From: Salinispora pacifica CNR114
GTDB taxonomy: Bacteria > Actinomycetota > Actinomycetes > Mycobacteriales > Micromonosporaceae
Assembly (NCBI RefSeq): GCF_000514775.1
Contig: NZ_AZWO01000005.1
Coordinates: forward strand, 1 to 64,000
Direction of reading: 5' to 3'
Length of the DNA stretch: 64,000 bases
Positions 33,984 to 43,067 of this stretch are shown piece by piece. Position 1 is the first letter of the stretch. Every line of letters begins with the position of its first letter. Under the pieces are notes generated by a model that worked only from the letters and a program-made list of their open reading frames with translations, searched no databases and was not told the DNA's origin. The translations under genes and the position numbers were made by a program.

Positions 33984-34817
33984 ATGGACCTTCTCGTGGT
34001 GGGCGGTAGCGGGCTGCTGGGCCGGGAGATCGTTCGCCAGGCGCTGCGGACCGGCCGTCAGGTGGCGGCGACCTTCCACCGGCAGGTGGCGCCGGTGGCG
34101 GGGGTGACCTGGCGCGAGCTCGACATCCGACGCCGCGACGAGGTCGCCGCCCTGGTGCACCAGCTCCGACCCGGTGCGATCATCAATGCGGCGTACCAGC
34201 AGGACGACTGGGTCACCACCGCCGACGGCGGCATGTACGTGGCTGCCGCAGCCGCCGCCAACAGGGCCCGTCTGGTGCAGGTCTCCAGTGATGCCGTCTT
34301 CTCCGGCACGGCGGAACGTTACGACGAGACGGATAACCCCGACCCGATCAGCCCGTACGGTGCGGCCAAGGCCGCGGTCGAGACGGCGACCAGGGGCCTG
34401 GATCCGAGTGCCGTCATCGCTCGTACCTCGTTGATTGTGGGAGCCGGTGGTAGCTCTCGCCAGGAGCGGCTGGTGCACACCCTGGCCGCCGATCCCACCC
34501 GTGGTGTCCTCTTCACCGACGACCTGCGCTGCCCGATCGACGTCACGGACCTGGCCGCGGCACTGCTGGAGTTGGCCAATTCCGATCACGCCGGAATCCA
34601 TCACGTCGCTGGCGCCGATGCCCTCAGCCGCTACGAACTCGGCCTGCTCATCGCCCGCCGTGACGGTCTCGACGACACGGTCCTGCCCGCCGGCCGCCGG
34701 GCCGACACCACCGTTCCTGGTCCGGTCCGGGTCCGCCTCGACTGCACCGAGACCCAGTCGAAGCTGACCACCCAGCTCCGGGGCGCCCGGACGTTCCTTG
34801 CCCCCACCGTCGCCTAA
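33984..34817 (+). CDS. RfbD-like NAD-dependent sugar reductase (extended SDR)
   Basis: The 277-residue protein has MDLLVVGGSGLLGREIVRQA (GxxGxxG), PGAIINAAY, a Ser in VQVSSDAVFSG and YGAAK (YxxxK). This is the order of dTDP-4-dehydrorhamnose reductases and related sugar-nucleotide SDRs. No other dTDP-sugar genes are adjacent, so the exact substrate is uncertain. ATG 33984 has no ribosome-binding site. A TACATT box ends eight bases before it, predicting a leaderless transcript. Its stop overlaps the stop of the convergent GNAT gene. Confidence 0.8.
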   Translation: MDLLVVGGSGLLGREIVRQALRTGRQVAATFHRQVAPVAGVTWRELDIRRRDEVAALVHQLRPGAIINAAYQQDDWVTTADGGMYVAAAAAANRARLVQVSSDAVFSGTAERYDETDNPDPISPYGAAKAAVETATRGLDPSAVIARTSLIVGAGGSSRQERLVHTLAADPTRGVLFTDDLRCPIDVTDLAAALLELANSDHAGIHHVAGADALSRYELGLLIARRDGLDDTVLPAGRRADTTVPGPVRVRLDCTETQSKLTTQLRGARTFLAPTVA

Positions 34818-35353
34818 CCGGCGGCGGTGGCGGCGAAGAACAGCCGGTCGCGCCACTGGCCGCGGAGGTAGCGGTGTCGGCGTCCGGCCGGCCGCATCCC
34901 GATTTTCGTCAGGACGCGCGCGGAGGCGCTATTGGCCGGGTCGCATGTCGCGTTCACGGTGCGTAAGCCGAGGTGGTCGAATCCGAACCTCATCAAGGCT
35001 TTGCTGGCCTCGGTGGCATACCCGTGCCCGCACCAGGGGCGGGCCAACACGTAGCCGATCTCGGCCTGCCGGGGAGCGGTTTCGGATTTGGCGAGTTGGA
35101 TGGAGCCGATCAGGGTGCCGACCGCCGGGTTGACTATGGCGAGGGCGAATGTCGAACGTGGGGTGCGCGTGGCGTACTCGGCTACCTCGCGGAGGAATGC
35201 CGCGGTGTCCTGCGGATCGTTGGGTCCCCAGTCGGTGTAGCGAACAACCTCGGGATCGCTCGCGAACTCGTGCACGGCGGCATGGTCAGTGCCGTGAAAC
35301 TCACGCAGCAGTAGGCGCCGCGTAGCCAGTTCCACAGCGGCACATGCTTTCAC
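34814..35353 (-). CDS. GNAT-family N-acetyltransferase (RimJ/RimL-like)
   Basis: The 179-residue protein has ATRRLLLREFHGTDHAAVHE, typical of RimJ/RimL-type acetyltransferases. The acetyl-CoA-binding region IGYVLARPWCGHGYATEASK follows (R/Q-x-x-G-x-G/A form) with NxxSxRVLxKIGM near the end. It probably acetylates a protein N-terminus or small amine. GTG 35353 gives the longest frame; GTG 35335 (VELATRRL) is possible and has aggtg upstream. Stop codons overlap those of the RfbD-like gene on the other strand. Confidence 0.85.
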   Translation of the reverse strand: MKACAAVELATRRLLLREFHGTDHAAVHEFASDPEVVRYTDWGPNDPQDTAAFLREVAEYATRTPRSTFALAIVNPAVGTLIGSIQLAKSETAPRQAEIGYVLARPWCGHGYATEASKALMRFGFDHLGLRTVNATCDPANSASARVLTKIGMRPAGRRHRYLRGQWRDRLFFAATAAG

Positions 35354-35401
35354 CTTTGTTCGGGGTGGGCGAGATGGTTTCCCGGACCAGGGTGCTGGGC
35401 G

Positions 35402-35485
35402 TTTCTACCCAATAATCCGACAATCCTCCGCTAATAATGACTTCTATCCTATTAGCGGAGGATTAACCGCTCGGAGGTGGGTGCG
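35402..35485 (+). promoter_or_regulatory. Conserved leader of RCC1 paralogue 2 with a perfect 15-bp inverted repeat
   Basis: Contains TTTCTACCC at the same distance from the start as in the other two leaders. In addition an exact inverted repeat, aatcctccgctaata (35422-35436) and tattagcggaggatt (35450-35464), has a 13-nt spacer. The right arm includes CCTATTAGCGG, which is also in the paralogue 3 leader. The left arm contains cctccg, complementary to the downstream ribosome-binding site cggagg (about 35472-35477). The RNA could therefore hide or expose translation initiation. Confidence 0.65.
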
Positions 35486-37165
35486 ATGCAGGGATCCAGC
35501 CAGCGGCGTGGCCGGGGCGGCGGAGGGCAGCCGGTGCGACGTGCTGTCGCCGGTTGGTGCTCCCTCGCGCTGGCAATGGCGCTCGCACCGGTGCTCGGTG
35601 GATCGGCCGCGTCGGCGCACCACCAGCCCGCATCGACTGCTGTCGCGTCAGCTGCGGTCTTTGCTTGGGGTGGGAACGCCGGGGGGCAGCTGGGCGACGG
35701 AACCACGACCAACAGCAGCGAGCCGCTGGCGGTGCGCCTGCCCGCGAACACCACGGTTGCCGCCGTCGCTGCGGGTGAGCGCCACAGTCTCGCCCTGACC
35801 TCCGCTGGCAACATCCTCGCCTGGGGCGGCAACGACGACGGCCAACTCGGTAACGGGACCACCGTCAGCAGCCGTGAGCCCGTCCCGGTGCGCCTGCCCG
35901 CGGGTGTCCGGGCCGTCGCCGTCGCCGTCGGTGCCAACCACAGTGTGGCGTTGACCTCCACCGGCTCGCTGCTCGCCTGGGGCGCCAACAACTCCGGCCA
36001 GCTCGGCAACGGCACGGTCACCAGCAGCAGTATGCCCCTCGCGGTGCGCCTGCCGACGGGTACCGCCGTCGCCGCGGTCGCCGCGGGCCGCGACCACAAT
36101 CTGGTCCTGACCTCGACCGGGCCGGCGGCCCTGCTCGCCTGGGGGGCGAACAGCGAAGGTCAGCTTGGCGACGGAACCAGGTCCGGACGCAGCGTCCCGG
36201 TCTCCGTCGCGCTGCCGGCCGGCCCCACGGTCACCGCCATCGCCGGTGGAGGTGATCACAGCCTGGCGTTGGCCGCCGACGGCGCCGCCCTGGCCTGGGG
36301 AAGTAATTCTCGCGGTCAACTCGGCGACGGCACCACCACGGACAGTCTCGTACCCGTCCCCGTCGCCCTGTCCGTCGGCACCGAGGCCACCGCGATCGCC
36401 GCCGGCCGTACGCACAGTGCGGTGTTGACCTCCGAGGGAACCGCCCTCGCCTGGGGTGGAAACCAGCTGGGGCAGTTGGGGAACGGCTCCACCTCCGACA
36501 GCAGCGAACCGGTCTCGGTCAATCTTCCGATCGGCATGCGGCTCACCACTGTCGCCAGTGGCGACAGCGACCACAACGTGGCGATAGCCGATGACGGCAC
36601 CGCCCTGGCCTGGGGCGTCAACTCGCAGGGGCACCTGGGGGACGGGACCACCACCGACAGCGCCACCCCGGTGCCGGTCAGCCTGCCCACCGGCACCACG
36701 CTGGACATGATCGCCGTCGGCAACGACCACAACCTGGCCCTGCCCACGCTCCAGGCGGCCTCGGCCACGGTCCTGCAGGTCTCGCCGCCGGGCCCGACCG
36801 CGGATCAGGACGTCACGCTCACCGCCACGGTCACCTGCAACGCCGGAGACCCGACCGGCAGCGTCACCTTCCGCAACAACAACACCGAGCTCGCCACCGT
36901 GCCGCTGGACAGCAGCAACACCGCCACCCACACCACCCGGCTCCCGGTCGGCGCCAATACCCTCACCGCCGACTACACCAGCACCAACAGCGTCTGCCCC
37001 GACAGCCCGTCCGAGGCCACCACCATCACCATCGACGAACCCCCCGAACTGCCCACCACCGGAGCCAACCTGCCCATCCTGCTCGGCGCGGCGGGCCTGC
37101 TCATCCTCGGTGGCGCCGCCCTTATCCACCTCACCCGTCAGCGCCGGCCAGGCCACCCGTACTGA
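35486..37165 (+). CDS. Sortase-anchored RCC1-repeat surface protein, paralogue 2
   Basis: The 559-residue protein begins MQGSSQRRGRGGGGQPVRRA and has a signal peptide ending near AASAHH. Seven RCC1 units follow (FAWGGNAGGQLG to AWGVNSQGHLG). An Ig-like domain nearly identical to that of paralogue 1 comes next (VTFRNNNTELATVPLDSSNT), then a short linker and LPTTG with a C-terminal helix and RQRRPGHPY. The (DPT)n linker of the other two copies is absent. ATG 35486 has ggaggtg six bases upstream and matches the MQG start of the paralogues; GTG 35477 overlaps the ribosome-binding site. Function unknown. Confidence 0.88.
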   Translation: MQGSSQRRGRGGGGQPVRRAVAGWCSLALAMALAPVLGGSAASAHHQPASTAVASAAVFAWGGNAGGQLGDGTTTNSSEPLAVRLPANTTVAAVAAGERHSLALTSAGNILAWGGNDDGQLGNGTTVSSREPVPVRLPAGVRAVAVAVGANHSVALTSTGSLLAWGANNSGQLGNGTVTSSSMPLAVRLPTGTAVAAVAAGRDHNLVLTSTGPAALLAWGANSEGQLGDGTRSGRSVPVSVALPAGPTVTAIAGGGDHSLALAADGAALAWGSNSRGQLGDGTTTDSLVPVPVALSVGTEATAIAAGRTHSAVLTSEGTALAWGGNQLGQLGNGSTSDSSEPVSVNLPIGMRLTTVASGDSDHNVAIADDGTALAWGVNSQGHLGDGTTTDSATPVPVSLPTGTTLDMIAVGNDHNLALPTLQAASATVLQVSPPGPTADQDVTLTATVTCNAGDPTGSVTFRNNNTELATVPLDSSNTATHTTRLPVGANTLTADYTSTNSVCPDSPSEATTITIDEPPELPTTGANLPILLGAAGLLILGGAALIHLTRQRRPGHPY

Positions 37166-37214
37166 CGCCCCGGCCCTTCGGGTGTGGCGCGGTCCCGGGC
37201 GGTCGGCCGGGGCG
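37166..37214 (+). terminator. Hairpin terminator after RCC1 paralogue 2
   Basis: A perfect 10-bp stem cgccccggcc / ggccggggcg begins directly after the stop codon, with a 29-nt loop that has its own small stem. The rest of the gap to 37380 shows no gene. Confidence 0.55.
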
Positions 37215-37380
37215 GCGCGGACAACGTCGGGGAGGGGTTTACCGGCGTCCTTGCCCGGGTACCCCCGGCCCGAGAATGCCTCAAGCCGGCAAGAATCGGG
37301 CGTAGTCGGATGAAATTGGCGGTGAGCGTGGTGAGGGGAGCAGGGAAGCGGCGGGCCCAACGGCGGCGGGAGCGGCGGCC

Positions 37381-40300
37381 GTGAGTGAGGTCCTGCTGCC
37401 CCAACCGGTCGTGCGCGCACCCGGGCCGGCGTTGGAGGTCGACCTGGCCGCACTCGTCGCCGACCTTCGGGCGGAGGTGGACGGCGAGGTCCGGTTCGAT
37501 GCCGGTTCCCGGGCCGCCTACTCCACCGACTCCTCCAACTACCGGCAGGTGCCGCTCGGGGTGGTGCTGCCCCGGACGATCGAGGCGGGGGTGGCGGCGG
37601 TCGCGGTGTGCCGTCGGCACCGGGCACCGCTGGTCTCCCGAGGCGGTGGCACCAGCCTGGCCGGACAGTGCACCAACACCGCCGTCGTACTGGACTGGTC
37701 GAAGTACTGCAACCTCCTGCTGGAGGTAGATCCGCAGGCGCGGACCTGCCTGGTGGAGCCCGGCATCGTCCTGGACTCACTCAACGCCCAACTCGAGCCG
37801 ACCGGGCTGGAGTACGGCCCCCGCCCGTCCACCCACAGCCGCTGCACCCTGGGCGGCATGCTCGGCAACAACTCCTGCGGCGCCACCGCCCAGCGGACCG
37901 GCAAGGTGGTCGACAACATCGTCGAGTTGGAGGTTCTGCTCTACGACGGGACCCGGATCTGGGTCGGGGAGACCAGCGACGAGCAGTACGCCGAGATCCA
38001 GCTCCGTGGCGGCCGACCAGCCGAGATCTACCGGCAGCTGCGGGCGCTGCGCGAGGAGTACCTCGCCGACATCCGTACCCGCTACCCACACATTCCGCGC
38101 CGGGTCTCCGGGTACAACCTCGACAGCCTCCTGCCGGAGAAGGGCTTTAACCTCGCGCAGACCCTGGTCGGCTCCGAGGGCACGCTGGTCACCATTCTCC
38201 GGGCGCGGTTGCGGCTGGTGCCCGTGGTGAAGGCGTCCGCTCTCGTCTTTGTCAACTATCCGGACATCGCCGCGGCGGGTGACGACGTCATGCGGGTGCT
38301 GGCGCACAAACCGGTCACCCTGGAGGGGATCGACCATCGACTGGTCGCGGACGAGCGGCGCAAACGCGAGCGGCCCGCGGGGCTCCGGGAGATCCCCGAG
38401 GGCGGCGCCTGGTTGATGATCCAGATGGGCGGGGACACGCCGGGACAGGCTCGTGCCGCCGCCAGCCGGTTGATCGCCGCGGTCCGTGCGGGCGGCGCGG
38501 GCACCGTGCACGAATTCAACGACCCGACCCACGAGCGGCAGATGTGGCAGGTCCGGGAGTCGTCCCTGGGAGCGACCGCACAGGTACGTGGCTCCGAGCG
38601 CACCTGGCCGGGCTGGGAGGATTCGGCGGTCGCCCCGGAACAGCTCGGCGACTACCTGCGGGACCTGCGACAGCTTCTTGAGGAGTACGGCCTGGACCAG
38701 GCGTCGCTGTACGGCCACTTCGGGCAGGGGTGCGTGCACACGCGCATTCCGTTCGAGCTGAACACCCCCGACGGGGTGGGGCGGTTCCGATCGTTCCTGG
38801 AACGGGCGGCCGACCTGGTCACCTCCTACGGTGGATCCTGCTCCGGTGAGCACGGGGACGGTCAGGCCCGGGGCGAGCTGCTGCCGAGGATGTACGGTGG
38901 CCGGCTGATGCGGGCGTTCGGCCAACTCAAGGCGATCTTCGACCCGGACGACCGGATGAATCCGGGCAAGACCGTGTCGCCCTACCCGCTCGACAGCCAT
39001 TTGCGGTTGGGCGTCGACTATGACCACGGCCCGGTGCGGACCACCTTCGCTTACCCCAACGACGAGGGTAGTTTCGCCAACGCCGTGCTTCGCTGCGTCG
39101 GGGTGGGCCAGTGCCGCCGGCACGACGGTGCGGTGATGTGCCCCTCCTACATGGTCACGCGGGAGGAGGAGCACTCCACGCGGGGTCGCTCCCGGATGCT
39201 CTTCGAGATGCTCGACGGCGGCGCCCGGGGCGGCAGCATCGACGACGGGTGGCGCTCCACCGCCGTCCGCGACGCCCTCGATCTCTGCCTGGCCTGCAAG
39301 GGCTGCAAGTCGGACTGTCCGGTGAACGTGGACATGGCGACCTACAAGGCGGAGTTCCTGTCACACCACTACGCCGGACGCCTCCGTCCCCGTGCGCACT
39401 ATTCGATGGGATGGCTGCCGGTGCTGGCGGCGGTGGCCGGAACCGTGCCGGGGGTGGTGAACGCCCTCACCCACGCGCCCGGTCTGGGCCGGCTGGCGAA
39501 AGCGGTGGGCGGCATCGACCAGCGGCGCGACATCCCGACCTTCGCCGCGGAGAGCTTCCAGCGGTGGTTCGCGCACCGGACCCCGACTGGGGACGGCCAC
39601 CGCGGCGAGGTGCTGCTCTGGCCGGACACCTTCACCAACCGGCTCCATCCCGGGGTGGCCCAGGCCGCGGTGGAGGTGCTGGAGTCCGCCGGATGGCGGG
39701 TCCGGGTACCGGAGGGGCCGGTGTGCTGCGGCCTGACCTGGCTCTCCACCGGTCAACTCGGTGTCGCCAAGCGGGTGCTACGGGGTACGGTCGCCGCTCT
39801 TCGGCCCCACCTGCGGGCGGGTACCCGGGTGGTTGGTCTGGAACCCAGCTGTACGGCCGTCTTCCGTAGCGACGCCTACGAGCTCTTCCCGGACGACGAG
39901 GATGTCATCCGTCTTCGCCAGCAGACGGTCACCCTGGCCGAGCTCCTTCACGAGCACAGCCCCGGCTGGCAGCCGCCGTGGCTGCCGGCGCACGCGCTGA
40001 TCCAGACCCACTGCCACCAGCACGCCGTCCTGGGTACCGGCGCCGACCAGGCGGTACTCACCGACGCTGGGGTGCGAGCCGACTTTCTCGATTCGGGCTG
40101 CTGCGGCCTCGCTGGCAACTTCGGCTTCGAGCAGGGGCACTACGAGGTCTCCGAGGCCTGCGCCGAACGGGTGCTCCTACCGGCCGTTCGGGACGCCAAC
40201 GACACCGACGTGATCCTCGCCGACGGGTTCAGCTGCCGCACCCAGGTCGAACAGAGCGCCTCCGGCGGCCGCACGGCGATTCACCTGGCCGAGTTACTGC

Positions 40301-40494
40301 GTGCCGGGTTGCACGGTGAGTCGGTGGTGTCCCGGCCGGAACGGCGCTGGGGACGCCGGCCGCAGTCGCCGTCCCGGCGGGCGCGGCTGGCCGCGGTCGG
40401 GCTGGTCGGCCTGGCCGTACTCGCGCCGGTGGTCGCCCTGGTCGGGTCGAAGGTGCGGTGGTGGGGGAGGTCAAGGCCACGACGGCTCTGGTGA
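37381..40494 (+). CDS. FAD-linked oxidase fused to Fe-S/CCG domain (D-lactate/glycolate dehydrogenase-like)
   Basis: The 1037-residue protein joins three parts. The first is an FAD-binding PCMH domain (RGGGTSLAGQCTNTAVVLDW near 80 and LGGMLGNNSCGATAQRTGKV near 157) with its FAD-oxidase C-terminal domain (YGHFGQGCVHTRI, CSGEHGDGQARGE). The second is a two-cluster 4Fe-4S module (CLACKGCKSDCPVNVDMATY). The third has two CCG heterodisulfide-type domains (GPVCCGLTWL, SGCCGLAGNFGFEQGHYE). This is the GlcD-GlcF-type fusion used by large D-lactate/2-hydroxyacid dehydrogenases that feed electrons to the respiratory chain. A C-terminal basic-hydrophobic helix suggests membrane attachment. The start is GTG 37381. 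Confidence 0.88.
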   Translation: MSEVLLPQPVVRAPGPALEVDLAALVADLRAEVDGEVRFDAGSRAAYSTDSSNYRQVPLGVVLPRTIEAGVAAVAVCRRHRAPLVSRGGGTSLAGQCTNTAVVLDWSKYCNLLLEVDPQARTCLVEPGIVLDSLNAQLEPTGLEYGPRPSTHSRCTLGGMLGNNSCGATAQRTGKVVDNIVELEVLLYDGTRIWVGETSDEQYAEIQLRGGRPAEIYRQLRALREEYLADIRTRYPHIPRRVSGYNLDSLLPEKGFNLAQTLVGSEGTLVTILRARLRLVPVVKASALVFVNYPDIAAAGDDVMRVLAHKPVTLEGIDHRLVADERRKRERPAGLREIPEGGAWLMIQMGGDTPGQARAAASRLIAAVRAGGAGTVHEFNDPTHERQMWQVRESSLGATAQVRGSERTWPGWEDSAVAPEQLGDYLRDLRQLLEEYGLDQASLYGHFGQGCVHTRIPFELNTPDGVGRFRSFLERAADLVTSYGGSCSGEHGDGQARGELLPRMYGGRLMRAFGQLKAIFDPDDRMNPGKTVSPYPLDSHLRLGVDYDHGPVRTTFAYPNDEGSFANAVLRCVGVGQCRRHDGAVMCPSYMVTREEEHSTRGRSRMLFEMLDGGARGGSIDDGWRSTAVRDALDLCLACKGCKSDCPVNVDMATYKAEFLSHHYAGRLRPRAHYSMGWLPVLAAVAGTVPGVVNALTHAPGLGRLAKAVGGIDQRRDIPTFAAESFQRWFAHRTPTGDGHRGEVLLWPDTFTNRLHPGVAQAAVEVLESAGWRVRVPEGPVCCGLTWLSTGQLGVAKRVLRGTVAALRPHLRAGTRVVGLEPSCTAVFRSDAYELFPDDEDVIRLRQQTVTLAELLHEHSPGWQPPWLPAHALIQTHCHQHAVLGTGADQAVLTDAGVRADFLDSGCCGLAGNFGFEQGHYEVSEACAERVLLPAVRDANDTDVILADGFSCRTQVEQSASGGRTAIHLAELLRAGLHGESVVSRPERRWGRRPQSPSRRARLAAVGLVGLAVLAPVVALVGSKVRWWGRSRPRRLW

Positions 40495-40527
40495 GGCGGG
40501 TTCGGCATCGGATGGAGGGCGGCAACG

Positions 40528-40932
40528 ATGGTGGCGAAACAGGCACCAGCCCGGATCACGGGGCGGGGGGAGCTGACCCCGACCGCGGCGGTGGGGGAGC
40601 TGACCCGGTTGGTCTGGGGCGGGCTGCTCCTGGCCGCACCCGACCGGGTGCTGCGGGTGATGGGCGGCGATCCGGGTTCGACCCCGTCGGCGATCCTGCG
40701 GGTGCTCGGAATCCGGCACCTGGTGCAGGCCGCGGTGCTGCTCCGGTGGCCGACGCCGGAGGCGTTCCGGCTCGGTGCGGTCGCCGACGGGCTGCACGCG
40801 CTGACCGCGGTGGCGCTCATCGCTGATCGTCGACGGCGTCGGGTCGCGTTGACTGACGTCGCCATTACCACCGGGTGGACCATCCACGACGGTGTCGCCG
40901 CGAGTCGGGCGGGTGCCCGCGGCCGACGGTGA
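40528..40932 (+). CDS. Small conserved-looking membrane-associated protein, unknown function
   Basis: The 134-residue protein has a hydrophobic middle (LTRLVWGGLLLAAPDRVLRV, ILRVLGIRHLVQAAVLL, GLHALTAVALIAD). This three-helix layout is common in small actinobacterial integral membrane proteins. It starts 34 bp after the dehydrogenase gene on the same strand with ggag-type sequences nearby, so it may be in its operon. I do not recognise a named family. Confidence 0.6.
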   Translation: MVAKQAPARITGRGELTPTAAVGELTRLVWGGLLLAAPDRVLRVMGGDPGSTPSAILRVLGIRHLVQAAVLLRWPTPEAFRLGAVADGLHALTAVALIADRRRRRVALTDVAITTGWTIHDGVAASRAGARGRR

Positions 40933-41053
40933 CGCGGACGGGGTCACGCGGTTTCCGCCCGCGACGATCGGGGCCGGGTCTGGGTCACCGTGCGGCTGGA
41001 CAGCTGAGCTCGTCCAGCGGCGTACCCCCGGTGAACTCCGTGCGGCGCACCGC

Positions 41054-41101
41054 GAACGTTGGTGGTCACCGCATCACGAATGTTGGTGGTCACCGCATCA
41101 G
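41054..41101. repeat. Two tandem 24-bp repeats
   Basis: gaacgttggtggtcaccgca+tcac (41054-41077) is followed by a copy differing at two bases (41078-41101). The second unit contains the stop codon of the minus-strand GH15 gene. Confidence 0.7.
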
Positions 41102-42885
41102 TCGGCGCAGGGAGCGGCGTGGCCGAGGCGTACGGCGGTTTCGAGCATCAGCGCGTGCACGAAGGCCTGCGGTAGGTTGCCCCGTAGCTGCCGCTGCGCC
41201 ACGTCCAACTCCTCGGTGAAGAGTCCCGGTGGGCCGCACCCCGCCCGGTTGCGTTCGAACCACCGGTTCGCGGCGACGGCGTCGCCGGCCTGCCACTCGG
41301 CGAGCGCCGCGGCGAAACCGCAGAGCAGGAAGGCCCCCTCGGCGTCCCCCAGCGGACGGCGGTCGGGTCGAAACCGGTACAGGTAGCCGTCCTGCTGGAG
41401 TTCGCTCAGCACGGCCCGCCGGGTCGCCTCGGTCCGGGGGTCACCTTCGGGGAGCGCGCCGCGGATTCCCGGCAGCAGCAACGCCGAGTCGACGCGGGGG
41501 TCGTCGTAGGCGCGCTGCCAGCGCCCGGAGGGGTGGAGAGCGTGCGCCGTGGTGTCGGCGAGAATCGTGTCGGCGAGGGAGGCCCACCGGCTGGCCAGCC
41601 CGCCCGGCGCGATCCGGGCCGCCGCGCGCAGCCCGGCCACACAGGTCAGCTTCGAGTGAGTCCACTGCCGGGCCGGGAGCTCCCAGATGCCCGAGTCGGG
41701 CGACCGCCAGCACTTCTCGACGGCCTGGGCGGCGACGGTCAGCGCCTGCCAGGAGGTGGCCTCCAGCCGTCCCCGCTCGGCGGCGGCCGCCAGGACCAGC
41801 AGCACGTCACCGTAGGCGTCCAGTTGGAACTGCCCGCCAACCCAGTTGCCGGTCCGGGCCCTGGCCCCCGGATAGCCGGGCAGGAAGGTCAGCTCCTCTT
41901 CCGACGGTACGGGACCACCATCGATGGTGTAGGCGGGAGCGAGCCGATCGCCGTCGGCGAGGACCCGGTCGGTGAGGAACCGCACCGCGTCGTCGAGGAG
42001 CTCGTGCCGACCGATCAGGGCGGCGGCCTGTCCGGCGAACGACTGGTCGCGGATCCAGGCGTACCGGTAGTCGTAGTTGCGTCCGGCGAGCGCTCGCTCC
42101 GGCAGCCCCGTGGTCACCGCGGCGACCATCCCGCCGCCGGGCTGGGTCAGCCCGCGCAGCACCGTGTAGGCGAAGATCGCATCCCGTCCCGCGGTGCCGC
42201 GGGACAGCGGGCGCAGCACGTCCTGCCAGGACTTCTCGGTGATCCGCCACAGCTCCGAGGCATCGGGTGGCTTCCCATCCAGGGGCTGGGTGGCGATCTC
42301 CAGCACCAGGTCGACCTGCCCACCGGCGGGCACCCGCAGCTCGCCTTCGAGCGGCCCCTCGGCGCTGGGTTCGAGCGGGTGGCCGCAGCTGTGGCGGAGG
42401 TGCAGGCCACCGGAGCGGGCGTGCCACAGCCCCCCGTCCTGCCGTACCTGGCGGAGCGGCTCTCGACCGAAGTTCGCCCGGGGGGCGAGCCGTACCCGGA
42501 CCTTCGCGTCCTGGTCCACCGCGCGCACCTGGCGTAGCAGGACCACCCGGTGGGCGTCACCAGGGAAGGCCAGGGCCTCCCGGGTTTCGATGATTCCGTC
42601 GGTGGTCACCCATCTGTTAATCCAGATCAGCGAGTCGGGCTCGTACTGGCCGCCCCAGACGAAGCGCCGGTCCGTGGGGGTCACCAGGTAGCTGCCCCGG
42701 CCCCCGAGCAGGCTGCTGAACAGCGGCGGGTCGGCCCACCGCGGGGCGCAGAGCCAGACGATGTTCCCGTCCGGGCCGACCAACGCCGCCCGCTGCCCGT
42801 CGGCGAGTAGCGCGTACTCCCGGAGCACGTTCGGTGAGTCCAGGTGGGGCGCTTCGGAGCTGTTCGTCCGTTTGTTGCGGGCCAC
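41098..42885 (-). CDS. Glycoside hydrolase family 15 protein (glucoamylase/trehalase-like)
   Basis: The 595-residue protein opens with EYALLADGQRAALVGPDGNI and VWLCAPRWADPPLFSSLLGG, the N-terminal beta domain of bacterial GH15 proteins. It continues with an (alpha/alpha)6 barrel (YDYRYAWIRDQSFAGQAAAL, GNWVGGQFQLDAYGDVLLVL). Family members hydrolyse alpha-1,4-glucans or trehalose by inversion; the acidic catalytic residues should be in the barrel loops. There is no signal peptide, so it is cytoplasmic. GTG 42885 follows ggaggtg by about five bases. Nothing nearby fixes the substrate; trehalose or glycogen turnover is likely. Confidence 0.85.
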   Translation of the reverse strand: MARNKRTNSSEAPHLDSPNVLREYALLADGQRAALVGPDGNIVWLCAPRWADPPLFSSLLGGRGSYLVTPTDRRFVWGGQYEPDSLIWINRWVTTDGIIETREALAFPGDAHRVVLLRQVRAVDQDAKVRVRLAPRANFGREPLRQVRQDGGLWHARSGGLHLRHSCGHPLEPSAEGPLEGELRVPAGGQVDLVLEIATQPLDGKPPDASELWRITEKSWQDVLRPLSRGTAGRDAIFAYTVLRGLTQPGGGMVAAVTTGLPERALAGRNYDYRYAWIRDQSFAGQAAALIGRHELLDDAVRFLTDRVLADGDRLAPAYTIDGGPVPSEEELTFLPGYPGARARTGNWVGGQFQLDAYGDVLLVLAAAAERGRLEATSWQALTVAAQAVEKCWRSPDSGIWELPARQWTHSKLTCVAGLRAAARIAPGGLASRWASLADTILADTTAHALHPSGRWQRAYDDPRVDSALLLPGIRGALPEGDPRTEATRRAVLSELQQDGYLYRFRPDRRPLGDAEGAFLLCGFAAALAEWQAGDAVAANRWFERNRAGCGPPGLFTEELDVAQRQLRGNLPQAFVHALMLETAVRLGHAAPCAD

Positions 42886-43067
42886 GGCAGCACCTCCCCG
42901 CCCCCCGTTACCCGATCGGCGGTCCCCGACACCCGTGGCAGCCGGCTGGCCGGCTCCCACCCGCGGCGGCCGGCCAGCCGCTCGACTAACTCGTAACGCC
43001 CCGGGTAGACAGCGTGCTGACGCGAGTAGAACCGGAGCAGGTCAACCCGTTACGGGAGGTGGCGCGG

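Noticed and set aside
37777..39174. 465-codon minus-strand frame opposite the FAD/Fe-S dehydrogenase
   Set aside because: No start signal or motif; the plus strand is clearly coding.
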